From assembly GCA_033026295.1 (NCBI GenBank), contig CM065175.1:23694837-23758836 (forward strand): a stretch of 64,000 nt of DNA, written 5' to 3'. Position numbers and translations under genes: made by a program. The notes under the pieces were generated by a model, which worked only from the letters and a program-made list of their open reading frames with translations, was not told where the DNA came from and made no database searches. This stretch comes from Channa striata (Eukaryota > Chordata > Actinopteri > Anabantiformes > Channidae). Positions 24,308 through 36,241 of this stretch are shown in pieces. The number at the start of each line of letters is the position of its first letter. Position 1 is the stretch's first letter.

Positions 24308-24762
24308 AGTTTGTTCTTTGGACCCAGAAATATGAGAGACAAGAGACGAATGAAAGAGTAGTTCATTGAACAAATTAATGGGTTGAAGGGTGAGGACTGG
24401 ATCGTGGAGAGGAGGTGAATCACGAGGTAGAGACCTGACAAGGTAAGTGAACAAACATGGGATGTGCAGGCAGGGTACCAGGAGGACTGGACCCCTTGTG
24501 GGTGAGTGGCGGCAGAAATCCGGTCTGGCAAGAAAACTTCCTGGGGGGCTGCAGGGCCGTCATGTAGAAAGACCATCTGGCCGAGAGCTGTGATGAAATC
24601 CAAGTATAAGTAGACAGGGCAGAACAGGTGAAACCAATTGAGGTCAATTATAGGTGGTGAAGTTGGCCGAGCCATAGTAGAACTGGACAGGAAGTGGAGA
24701 AGAGCGGGTAACAAAATAAAAGTGCAGGGGAGGAAGTGGAAGTGAGGGACTGAATCATGACA
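24308..24762. mobile_element. 455-bp insertion with an 11-bp target duplication
   Basis: It interrupts the fourth her unit and is flanked by direct repeats CCTTGTGTCAG at 24297-24307 and 24763-24773. The uninterrupted sequence in the other units has this motif once. No transposase is encoded. The family is not recognised: the target duplication is long for an LTR, and no terminal inverted repeats are obvious. The 136-aa minus-strand frame over it has no supporting features. Confidence 0.7.
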
Positions 24763-24831
24763 CCTTGTGTCAGTACCTGCAATTGTCTAGAGCTCAGTTC
24801 AGTTCCACCAGTAACTTGAATGTCCTGCATG

Positions 24832-25345
24832 ATTCAATTCAATTCAACTTTAGTTAAATGTCACCAATTTACAACAACAAAGTCATCTCAATGCACTTTA
24901 CTTGACAAAGTCATGACTATACTGACATTTATAGAAAACCCAAATCCCCTTTAAGCAGCTATAGGCAACAGTGGAGAGGACAAACCCCCTTTAACAGAAG
25001 AAACCTCCAGCAGAACCAGGCTCAGGGTGGGCGGACATCTGCCTTGACCGGTTGGGCTGAGAAGAAACTGGAGAGAGGAAAAAAAATATTGGGCAGGTTG
25101 GTAGGACCAGTAGCTGCGCACTGGAAGACACAGCTCCAACGTCGGGGACACCTAAAGACAGGGACAGAGAGGGAGAGGCACAACTACGGGAGAAAGAAGA
25201 CGCAGTTAATGTCATACAGTGATGACATATAAATGTGGGCTGAGAGGAGGAAAGTGTCTCAGTGCATCGGGTCTCCCAGCAGTCTGAGCCTATAGCAGCA
25301 TGACTAGAACTATCCATACGGCTTGACCGTGAAATATATTTTGAC
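24832..25345. repeat. Common percomorph interspersed repeat
   Basis: It starts with caattcaattcaacttta and has the typical core aaacctccagcagaacc followed by ggctcagggtgggcggac. This family is abundant in spiny-rayed fish genomes and is often mis-annotated as small proteins. Recognised from memory of the family; not a gene. Confidence 0.75.
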
Positions 25346-26150
25346 CTGCAGCAGCACATTTAAAAAAAGTGTGTAGACCTCCCTTTATTGGCAAATGATG
25401 CTCCAAAGTCAGAAAAAGGTAAATCGTCAACTGCACAGGGATGATGAGTGGCACCAAGGTGAAGTTCGACCCCCCTTAGTACTTACTGTACCTACATTAA
25501 CCTGTTTTTACCTGCCTGTACGTTTTCCAGACTAAGCAGCTGTTTGTGAACTCCCACAGGTTTAGTGGTGTCAGTGTCTCAGTTACGACTGAACGTGATA
25601 TTTTTTCTTATCACGCACTTTATACAGAAATGACATTGAACAGTTTCTATTCATGATTACCCATAGTGAGCTTTATTTTATAAACAGACAGAATTGACGT
25701 GAATGTTCAGCCTAAACCAACAAAATTAATTACTTTAGCTTGTTAAAGAATTAAATACTCTGTATATATAATGTGTGGTCTGTTTTAATATTCATTTATG
25801 TGAGAATCTAAAACCTGCTGTGGTGAATTTTCCGTATCACAGCATGCAGCTGTTTTACAGCTGGTTGTTGAATTGCATCAGGTCCTTTCTGTCTGTGGTG
25901 AACTCGTTTGCATTTCAATCATCATTCTTCTTTCCCCCCTTTTCCCACGACAAATCTTTGGAAGCCCCTTTAGTTTCAACAATTTTATTGTTTTGCAATT
26001 CAAAAAAAATGTAGAAAGCGGACAAGACGAAGCTGGAAATGACCATTTGTCTCAGTTGGTTGGCTGCCTCCAATTTAAAGCTGCATTATTAATTTAAAGC
26101 TGCATAATGTTTTGTTTCCCCAGCACATCTTAATGTGTCTGTCCCAGTTT

Positions 26151-26900
26151 TATCTCTATTATCTAGATAGATGATTTTTCAAATGAAATGCTCAGAAAGA
26201 AGAATTCTCATTCTCTGTTTCAGTCTGTATATCAATTAAACTTAATATCTGAAATTATGAAAGACATCTGGACCACACTTGTACATTAATGGTGAAATGG
26301 TGTTTTAAATAAAAGACAGCAAGAGAGACAATTTACATTAAAAGTCACATTGTTGCATCCATAAGATCCCAACATCTCAGTTCAACACAGTTTATTTTAA
26401 ATTTTTAATAATTTTTGTAGAATATTTCTGCAATAATCAGAATACAAACTGTCACACAAACACAATGTGAACACTGTAGCTCCTTTTCAGGGCCCCTGCT
26501 GGGTTTGTTACATTTGACCGGCATTCATGTCAGACATGCTTCATTTGACTGTCATATAAAAAACATTTACACATAATACCCCTCCCCCGGAAAAAGATTA
26601 GAATAATTATTATTTAGCAAGACTGAGTAAAAACAGATTTCAGCTGGAACATCTCCAAATACCCAGCAGATGACACACGGTATAATAGTTAGTTCCACAT
26701 TTTCATTAAAAAGGTTGGACTATACCTCCAGCTTTGGCCGACTTCGGCGCTTTTGTGTTGATTGGGCCAAACACCAAAATCCACCTAATATCAAAAGAAA
26801 ATTTCAACATAGCTTATTAAAGCATTATCTCATCCTGACGCTCGAGCGCTATTTGTTTGGGCTAATTGAAGAGGTAGCATCATTTTTACTGCTTGTTCCT
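26151..26900. other. Intergenic and 3' flank of the notch-like gene
   Basis: AT-rich DNA without a supported gene. A minus-strand AATAAA (TTTATT at 26390-26395), about 510 bases past the notch-like stop codon, is a candidate polyadenylation signal for that gene. Confidence 0.35.
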
Positions 26901-29900
26901 CTACAAGACTGTTTGTGTGGAGTCTGTCATGTTGTTCAGCCTTTCACCTCTGGATTTCTGCTCCGTATTCGTTGAACTCAGAGGGTTTGGCTCTGCTCTA
27001 CTGGGATTGTCCCCGTTCACAATTGGCGGGCGATCTGATTGGGCGGCAGCGTCTGTGGGAGATGGAACCACTACTCTTTCTACGGGCTCGTTGGCTTTTC
27101 TGTCTGTTACTATAATATAGTTGGGCTCTGGCTGGTGGGCATTGGAGCGCCGCTGCAATGCATGCTGGGTGCAGGAAAAGGAACGCTGCCGAGGCGCTGG
27201 TTGGGGCGACAGGATGTGAGGTGTTATAGCTCTGGGGACTTCCTGATGTCTGTCGCGATCCTCGTCTTCTGAGGTCACCTCCTGTAAGGTGCTGATTGGC
27301 CGAGGGGAGCGGCCCATGATTCTTGGAGGGACTAGTGCTGTTGCCGATTGGTTGAGCTGAGGGCGCCAGTTCTGAGGGGAAGGATACTGCACTCCGTTCA
27401 TTGACCAGCTGTCGGGAGGACAAGAAAGTCTTTAAGACACTTAAGTGAATCACATTCATAGGGACATTGACAAAGCTTGATTTGGTCACTTTTAAAAAAA
27501 CATTTTGTCGGTACAAATATGCTCCAAAAGAAGAGGAGCATAGTGGAGCAGGGAGAGGGAGGGCGGACTGGAGCAGAGTGTACTGATTGTGAGTCTCATG
27601 CTAGTGCTAAAGCTTAAGTTGGATAATGTAGCTTTACACTGATCAGCCATAACAATAAGATCACCTGTGAAATTTAAAAGAATCCCCATCCATCCAGTGT
27701 CTCTTTGGTCCCCATAATTCAAACTGATGATGTGGCCAAAACGTTCGAACCACCTGCTATCGTAATACACTCCAGTCTGACACTACTACCCGCTTTGACC
27801 TCAATACTAAACACATAGTAGAAATATCACCTTTGTGACCTAAAAACTGAGAAATTATAACGATGTAAAAGTGTAATTCATGTAATTCGTTCAGGGCTGC
27901 TGTATTGGATTGCATTAAATGCACAGGTGGTTATATTGTTATGCCTGATCTGTGTGTGTGTCCTCATCTCTTATGTTATCATAGTTACATTACTAAAATG
28001 TAGCATGTGACAGAAACCGTCTTATTTAAGGTCTACCTATTTTGTTTGAACACTGTTCTAAAGTCTGGACATATTACGTTATTTTTCTTTGCATAAGTCT
28101 CACCAACATGTATTCAGGGGGTGTGGCCAAACAGTAGCGTACAGGAAATAACACTGTTAGGCTCCAAATACAGTGTGAACTGCAAGGGCTGCAAGGTGAG
28201 GCAGTTCTTTGACTGTCCATTGGATCAAAATCATAATTTCAAAATAGTTTTAACTCACTTTGTCTAGTGAGTACTTTTAAATCCAATTTTCTCTCTTCTT
28301 CTAAAGTCTAATAAGGAAATACTTCCTGGAGTCTGTGTAAACCTACTTCTGTGGTGGTGGGGTCATGTCTCGGTGTTCTATGATCCCAGAAAAGGAGGCA
28401 CTTCTTCCAGGTAGGCCCTGTGATCCGGCCCACGGTGAGTACATCAGGCCACGCTCCTCCCACAGCATGTCGGTGGCCGAGTTGACGGGGACGGGCCCTC
28501 TCTGAATTTGATGAGCCAGAAGGAGTTCCATGACCTGGTGATGCATTGCCTCTCTGGCCACGTCGATCGGTCGGCGTCCTCTCCAGTCGCGCAGCTCAAG
28601 GTTGGCACCGTGCAGGAGCAGAAGTCTGGAGGTGTCATAGCAACCGTGGAGGGCCGCGAGGAAGAGCGCTGTTTCTCCCTGATGCAGGAAAGAAATTAAA
28701 TCATAACTATAACTACTGAGCTGAAAGACATTTAACGAAGTTTGTCATCTCTGATGCTTTGTCCCGCTCAGGACCAAGAGAACGACGTAACTTTCAAAGC
28801 TCACCTTGTTATCTTGCAGGTCCACAGCAGCCCCATAGCGAATGAGGGTCCTTGTTAGGGAGAGGTGGTTTACTGAGCTCGCCCAGTGTAGGGCTGATCT
28901 CCCTGAGAGAGTGTGAGTGGAGGGGAGGTGAGGGGGAAAACGGAGGGAGTAAGTCAGCCAATGAACAACCATTACACAAAAGAGTCGAGCCCAGGTGGTG
29001 AAAAGAGGGCGAGGGGGTGAGGGGAAGGGATGTGGAGATGATCTGTTTTCAGCCCAAAATGAGAAAGCGATGACAGAAAGGAAAGAAGGATACAGACAAA
29101 AAGAAACCAAAAAAGAGCAAAAGCAAGGAGGATGAAAATGAGCAACAAAGTTAATATCCGATCAGCGTTCAAGCGCCGGAGAACATTAACTTTGTTCTGA
29201 GTCAGAGAGCGGCAGCAGAGGGGCTGAGGGAGGAGAGCAAGAGGAGGGATGGAAGCCATGGAGGGAAGAGGACAGGACAGGAGTGGAGGGACACAAAAAG
29301 AGGACGTGAGAGAGACGGGGTAAGTTACACCGGATACTCAACCCCTCAGTGTACAGGTGTCCGAAGACGATGGCACGAGCCGTACATGTTTCAAATACGG
29401 CCCGTGAACAGGTCACAGACATTTTAATTAGCCATGCCAGGCCAGAGGAGTGATGTGAGGGATGGAGATGTGGGTCTACCATGACGTTGAGTACAGTGAA
29501 TAGATGGAGCCCACTGATTTTCGAGACGGACTGCAATGAAATGTGCTGCAGACATCATGACTTTAATTGTCCAGGACGTTAGTTTAGGGACCAAATTCCT
29601 GCAAATCTAAAACTGCTCCAGTTTTGGCAGCCAACACAGGAAATGCTAGTAGGCAAACATGCAAAACTTAAATATTATACATTAACGTAATAAACATAAC
29701 AACTGCTAAACATCACAATGCTAATATGATCGTTGTGAGCATGTTAGTTATTAGTGACTTCACACATGGAGCAGTTGGAGCAAAATTACTCAGCGTCTGC
29801 TTCTTACCTTGGTGCAGGAATATGTTTGGATCTTCTAGTAAAATGCACAAAACTGCATCTGCACTTGATTTTTCATTACATGTTTAGCCTCTGTCCTTAT

Positions 29901-32900
29901 GAAAAGGATGTGAAATGTAATATAGACTAAAAAAAAATCCCCTTCAATCTGCTTTTACGCACCAAGAATTAGATGCAAACACCGACGTTCAGGGTTGAGA
30001 CTCTCGGGGTTTAAACTAATATTTTTAGTAACTGTGGCGGAGGCGAGTTACCAGTATGATCGGTGTTGTTGACCGACACCCCTGCTCGCAGCAGTTCCAA
30101 CACTACTCTGTCAAGCCCACTCCGCACCGCTCGGATCAGGACCACAGACCCGTCCGGGCCACACCACTCAGCCGACTGCAAAGACAAGCAAGTAATAACG
30201 GGTCTACTGCAACAAACTGTAACAGCACATGAATATCGAGTCTAATAACACGCAACTGAATGCACCAAAGAATGAGAGCATTCCCACCACAGATCAGGAT
30301 TTCATGTTCTAATTCAACATAACAAGCACATCCAGTAAAGATAGCTCGGTGTTTGGAAGGCTAAGGCAGACCTTAGAAATTAACCAGCTATAGTAATTCA
30401 TATAGTTTATAGTAATTCATATATGTTTATAGTTTCAGGACAGACCTGCTGAGGAGGACTGAGCAGAGGAGGAGGCATGGCGTTTCTCTCCCATCCTCGA
30501 GGTGAAGCTGCTGAAACAAGATTCATTTAAGCATGTAAAGGCATTATGGCAAACACCATGTGAAATAAATATGTAACTTTGTAGAACATAATATGTCAGT
30601 ATGAGTTAGTGTCTCAATTCGAATCTTTAGCAGCAGGTCTTTAATTAATAATTTTGGGGATTAATAAATTGTCATCAAATAGTGAATAAACTCAAATTAA
30701 AAACCGGAAAGACTCAAACCACCCAACAATTTTATGCCATTTGCCTAAAAGTGTTTTAGATGTTTAAATAATTTATTAAACTGACCATATATTTTGGGTC
30801 GATCTATCAACCTGTTATCAGCTAAGTGTTGTAGTAATGTTTTAGTTAATGATATTACATTTTAAAGAAGTTATAATTTTACACGTCACTTTTCAAAGCA
30901 GTGAAACCACATACTAACAGATGTTACCCACGTGTAGAATCCAATGTTACATGTGGTGGCATTCTATCTGAATATTAAATTCATCAGAAAACCTCCAAGC
31001 ATCCTTACACCATGGCCACTTACCAAACACATCCATTTTAAAATATATTCCAGACTATCAGAGCATTAAAAGTTTTGGAAGGTAGGAATGACTGAGGGCA
31101 TATTTTTGAAGTACTGGCTGAGGATCTCACGTTGTGGAGGTCTGCGGTGCTGCGAGGTCCCGGCCCTGTACTGTTTCTGCTCCTGGGTCCTGTGGTCGCA
31201 GATGGTGACATCCTCCTGTCGTTTGGAGCATCTCACACTGATGTCCTCCATTGAACTCTGGGTGAAGTCTGTGTCACTGCCTATGTCCTGGTCCTTTTTG
31301 AGAGGCCTGAAAACCAAAGTACAGATTATTAAAAAGCACGGATTTCTTCTTCTCTGGAGAAGTGACACTCGGCCTCTGTAATAACTATATGCGGCATGTT
31401 CATCGCTCCTCTCACCGCATCCGAATAGCATCCTCCCCCAGGGGTTCCCTCCTTCTCTTCTTCTCTGCTTCCTTTGCTTTTTTCTTTTTCTTCAAGCTGA
31501 TCTTCTCTTTCTCCCGGCTGGATCGCACCCGTTGGTCATGGTGGACGGCGTGTGGCGCCCAGACCTTGGCTTTGCTGTCGTTGCTGGCGACTGCAGACCG
31601 GTGTCGCACCCTGTCGCTGACTTCCCTCTCTGCCCGCCGCTGCCTCACCTTCCTCACCGCCAGGAACACCAACAGGGGGAGCAGCAGCAGGAGGCCAACT
31701 GATATGCCAACCACAGCCCATTTCCACACAGGGGTTGATTCTGTGAACATTTAAATATGAATGAATGAGTGTTAATATCACCTTATGGAAATAGACAAAA
31801 TAATTATAATGAATCTGATAATTTTTCATCAAAGTGAGTTGAAATGTTATAACAATGTTTTGGCTAATGATAAAGTTTTTAGCAAATAGTTTCATACTTG
31901 GAGTATATTTGTCTTGTACAGTCCTGACAGATCAGTTTTTTCTTTAGTTTCCAAAAACCTCTAAGATGAATACATTGACTCTAGCTGCTAAATACTATTC
32001 ACTTATTCACTCTAATAGATGCTCAGCTGCACTCAGCTGGATGAAAGCAGTACGAATGAACAGAAAATGCTAACAGAATCGAAGTGAATTTCAAATTCAA
32101 GTAACTTTTATTTGTTATGTGTAATTGAGCAAACACTTGCTTGATTTACTGTTAGTGTAAAACATTAGAAGCCGCTTCAGAAAAAAATACAAAAATTTCA
32201 AATAAATATACAGTGTCGCTTTGTTGGGATCTAAACATCACAGTTTATGGATTAATCCAGCATTTTGTTTCCACGTGATTATCAGTGGATCTTCATGCTC
32301 AGTTAATGTTTCATAAAGAGTAATTTTTGGGTAGACATCTGTCATTATGTATGAGAGATAAAATACGCAATCAAAACTGAAACGTGCAACAGTGGCCGAC
32401 GCATCTACACACGTGAAGCAGAAAGGTTTTGTTTGGATGAATTTCAAAGCTGGATGTGTGCATGTGGAAGACAGGACATGTGAGCTTACCTTTGACTTCC
32501 TCTTTCAACATTTCCTCTTCTCTGCTTCCTATTTCCTCTTGAACGCCTCTTATGCTGATGACGGCTGTCAGCTCCGGGCGAGTGGGAAAAGGGGGATGCT
32601 TATGCGATATCACAGCACGTAGGAAACTGGCAGCTTCAGTGGCATCGGGGAAACAGGTTTGGGGTACACTGGAGCATGGCCTGTTGTCCACTTGGAGGAA
32701 GAGGAGGGAACTAGGAAAAAGACAAACATCATTTGAAGACATTTTTCATGTTTGTCTGGATATGTGAAAACTTTCTCAAATCATGTAGTGATGTAAAAAC
32801 AATTCTAACATTTGCTGTAACAAATGTGATATTCTCTTATCAAAAAAAGGAAAAAATAAACTAAATTTCAACAGTCTCTTTCAAAAATATACACATATAT

Positions 32901-35366
32901 GCCAATAATTACAGTATCACTGTTAGTCAGTGAGCTCAAGTCAGGCTAATTTACTGTCCATAATGGACAGCTGGAGTACTGAAAGAGCCTATTGGTTTGC
33001 GGCCCCTCTATAGTATTAATATTTTTAATACTAATTAATAGGTTACGAGAAAAACAGTGACTACAAATAATGGAAAAATTATTTAAAAGTGATGACTAAT
33101 CACAATACACTATTAAAAAACAGATTAAAGACCAGAAACAGTTTAAAATGAAAAAAGACACATGACAACAACAAATTAGCAAAAAATTATGTCAAATGCT
33201 TGCACACTGTCCCAAAGACACACACAAAAAAAATAGAAAATAGAAAGAGACCATTGACGTCAACCAAGTTCCAAAAAGCAACTTCATCAGATTTTATGTC
33301 TGCCCCCCGTGACCCTTTGTGTCATAATCCCTTGATGACATAGTGGAGTTCCTCAGGGTTCTCTGACTGGGCCACTTTTGGTCTTTTCACAGTTTATGTA
33401 GGTGACAATTTGTGGTATATCTGCGGCCGTTAATACTTGGCAGTCTGAGCTCTATTAACTGACAGAATACAGACCATATATGCAACTTTATCTAATTCAT
33501 AAACATAAATTTATTCTTAACCAGCCTTAAATTCCTAGCCTCATAGTATGATTACATATCTTACCACTCAAAATGGGTAAAATGCAAAACTAGATTCATT
33601 ACTTCTGGCTCTACTATTCATAATGCTGTCAGCAGTTCACTTAGCACGCACCCATTTGAATCCGCTGGTGTTGCATGAGCCAGAAGGTCTGCAAGCTGCT
33701 GGGGTTCAAAATCGAACAAGTTCCTGTTGGTGGCAAGGGCGACAGAGCCTCTTAGTTTGAGTGGCGACTGGAGGAGGACGCTGAGTGCCCAGAGCAGTGA
33801 GCTGTTGAAGGTGCCGTGTTGATGCGGCACATTGGTGTGAAGGATCAGGGTGCCTTTAGCCCAGCGAGGGGTATCGCGTGCGAAGCAGTCGCTGCCGTCC
33901 CATCCACAGAGGGCAGTGTTGCATCCCAGCTCGCAGTGGGAGTTGCCGTAGTAATCTCGGCAGTACTGGATGTAGTCCGGTCTGCGAGTGACGGTGGGGA
34001 GTGATGAAAGTGTAGAAAAGGAAAGAATGGCACAGAATTACTTTAAAAAAAGATTCATCAAAATGTTTTTATTGTTTAAATAGTTACAATAAATAACTAA
34101 TAGTTAATAGTCATATTTTGCCAAAATTTGTATTTTCTTTCACTATTATGAAAATTGTGCCTGTTCAATAACAATAATAACAAAAATTGTCATTAATAAG
34201 CAAATGATGACAAAAAATATGAACACCATTAAGTTCAAGATGTGCTGGAAATGTCTGCTGTCGTTCTAGACTAGGAGATGATAACAAAATTATTTTACTT
34301 GCAGCTGTGTCTGTCCTTCAGGCAGTCGAAGCCGTCCCACAGACACACAGGCTCCATACACTGTTTGTCACACTTCCCATCTGCAAACTTGGACGCACAC
34401 TCTCTATTGACTGGACACCGACCCCATGGGTCACCAGATGCAGCTGTGGGGACAAACACAAGTTGGTGAACTTCCAAGGCTCATTGAACCCTGTATCGTA
34501 CAGTAATAAAACTGACCGCGCAAACAATTTTATCGCAGAACCAACTCCGCCATAGTTTGAGATTGCTCATTGTTTCAGAGCTTTAGCAACTATTCATAAC
34601 AATGTAGGTCAAGCCCATGGTGGGTCCTGATAGGCTGTTAAAGGGAACAGGAAATGGGGCCGACATAAACAGGAAGTTCCCGCAGAAGGGAATAGCAACA
34701 GGAAATGGTGAGGGCCGGGACTTGACAAAGTTCGAAGGTCGTTACTGTGGCGATGAGGAGCGTGATGGAGTTGGACAATGGGCTTGGCAGGTGTGTGTGG
34801 GTCCATACAGTCATGGCAGAAAAAAAAGAAAACAAAACATGAACAATTGAGCTGAAATTAGACAGTGTATAATTTTTGTTTCACTAGGTCGGGAGAGGAG
34901 GCCTTATTGTTTAAAAAAAAACTGAAGGAATGTAAAGATATTACAATGGCCATAGGTAAATTCTGTTAAATTAAACAATGGCAAAATCAAGATAAAACAC
35001 ACTTTTCACTTGCAAAATTTAAGAATATAGACAAGAATGTATTTATTGCAATTTCTTATTTCAAAATGTATTTGGGAAAATACAGCCAAAAAACAGGGCT
35101 CCAGTCACATCATATTGTAAACAATAACGGCCTTAAAAGAGCAATGAGTAACTTACAGCAGCTGTTTATAAGAATGACATTTTCTTCCTTTTCTTCCCAA
35201 ACCTGGGAAGCGAAACGTGGACACGCACAGAACAGCAGGCACATGCTTCACATATATTAATTTCACATATTTAAAAGCAGGATAGATGTGCTAACTCACC
35301 TCGACATGCCCAGGTCAGTCCCAGGAGAACAAGGGTCCTCAGAGTGAACATCTTCAAGCCGTTCAT
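26901..35366 (-). CDS. notchl: Truncated Notch-like receptor without EGF repeats
   Basis: Eleven exons on the minus strand, all phases matching, 796 aa: 35366-35300, 34443-34299, 33981-33652, 32710-32490, 31740-31416, 31306-31131, 30510-30446, 30175-30052, 28902-28805, 28678-28347 and 27408-26901. A signal peptide (about 1-21, core LVLLGLTWA) leads directly to two LNR modules (28-105) resembling LNR-B and LNR-C of Notch. Next are a heterodimerisation region (106-250, VDNRPC with the second Cys eight residues on), one membrane helix (262-283), a RAM-like VWAP at 314-317, an NLS (KKRRREPLGED) and about three ankyrin repeats (450-560; GRSALHWASSVN, GETALFLAALHG). A 240-residue tail is rich in Pro, Ser and Gln. 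All EGF repeats, LNR-A, the furin loop and the first four or so ankyrin repeats are absent. Notch receptors signal by regulated cleavage and nuclear release of the intracellular part. Without EGF repeats this protein should not bind DSL ligands in the usual way. I recall a zebrafish gene called notchl of similar kind, unverified. Confidence 0.88.
27636..27953. mobile_element. Short non-autonomous DNA transposon with terminal inverted repeats
   Basis: It lies in the last intron of the notch-like gene. The left end (GATCAGCCATAACAAT, from 27640) and the inverse of the right end (GATCAGGCATAACAAT, ending near 27950) are inverted repeats with one mismatch. This is a fish repeat type known for its gatcaggcataacattatgacc-like ends. 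It encodes no protein. Confidence 0.7.
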
Positions 35367-36241
35367 GTCGCCAAGTGCAGGCTTATTTCCTCTCTGTTCT
35401 GATGGTAAAACTGCCTCTAACAGGCAAAAGCTCTGCTGTAACCGACTTGTTCACCGTTTTAACGCCGTTCTGTGCCGCTGGCCACACTGAACCATTAATT
35501 CTGAAGGAAGTCGCCCAACTCCATCACCACCACCGCCACAACACCTTCTAACACTACCACCCAGCCCACTTTGTTCCCTTGGTCTTTTTTTTTTTTTTTC
35601 AGAGCCCCAGCGGATATCTGGACGACTTCCTGCCACTGTGTGGAGAAGAATAGGAGGGCGATGACTGTATGTGCACGAGTTTGTGCCTGTGTGTGCTTGT
35701 GTGTGTGCAGCTCTTACTGTGACACAGTGCAGGGTACGTGAGCTGTGGCCAGGGCCATTGGGTCGTAATTTGTAAAATGGGTGTGGTTTGAAATTGACCT
35801 TTTTGAAAAAGTGTAGGAACGAACACGTACAGTACGAGTCCGACACACTTGACTTGTAAATGTACTGCTGACATCGCTCGTTCTTGTTTGGCTCAAAAAG
35901 TCTCTGAAATAAATGAAAACCAATCAATCGAGTAGAGTTTTGAGAGTCCTTTAGAGAACTGATCTTTCACATTACGTGCATTTTAGGTCAAAACAGCAGA
36001 TAAATGTGATTTAGTGCATTTTTTACAGATTTTACCTCATAGGATGGTTCTCAAAACAACTCGAGTTTCTTCATAACAAAAACAAAAATGGACGTAAACC
36101 ATATCCTCCTGCCTCAGTTGGTGTGAGCTTACCTGTATACAATGAAGATTATGTTAGGTACAGTTAGTTTTTTCTTCACACAGCATGGATCAGTTTGTGA
36201 GTTATGGAGTAATACACAGCTACCCCAACATAAATCCTTTA
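35367..36241. other. Intergenic DNA between the notch-like gene and the next minus-strand gene
   Basis: No exon seen. A T tract at 35586-35599 and a TG-rich stretch around 35660-35710 are present. It should contain the promoter of the notch-like gene (transcribed to the left from 35366), but no TATA box or consensus Su(H) site was found. Confidence 0.3.

Larger units (their letters stand above)
23547..26150 (+). repeat. Fourth her unit, degenerate and without a gene
   Basis: From 23547 to 24307 the sequence closely matches the start of units 1-3, including the microsatellite (23716-23754) and the conserved block (24046-24307). Two insertions follow (24308-24762 and about 24832-25345). After them come diverged but recognisable unit pieces: 25374-25600 matches 11820-12030 and 25640-26110 matches 13815-14450. 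The 1.8 kb between those two positions, which holds promoter and her gene in the other units, is missing. One Su(H)/RBPJ consensus survives at 25941-25949. Confidence 0.7.

Noticed and set aside
24304..24714. 136-aa minus-strand ORF
   Set aside because: Lies inside the 455-bp insertion and contains no recognisable domain.
26998..27516. 172-aa minus-strand ORF overlapping the last notch-like exon
   Set aside because: Frame-shifted shadow of the exon at 27408-26901; it crosses the splice acceptor.
28343..28561. Notch-like protein ending at the TAG at 28343
   Set aside because: A donor (AA|GTAGGT) directly before it and an exactly phase-matched downstream exon give a longer, more plausible product. 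Kept only as a possible intron-retention isoform.
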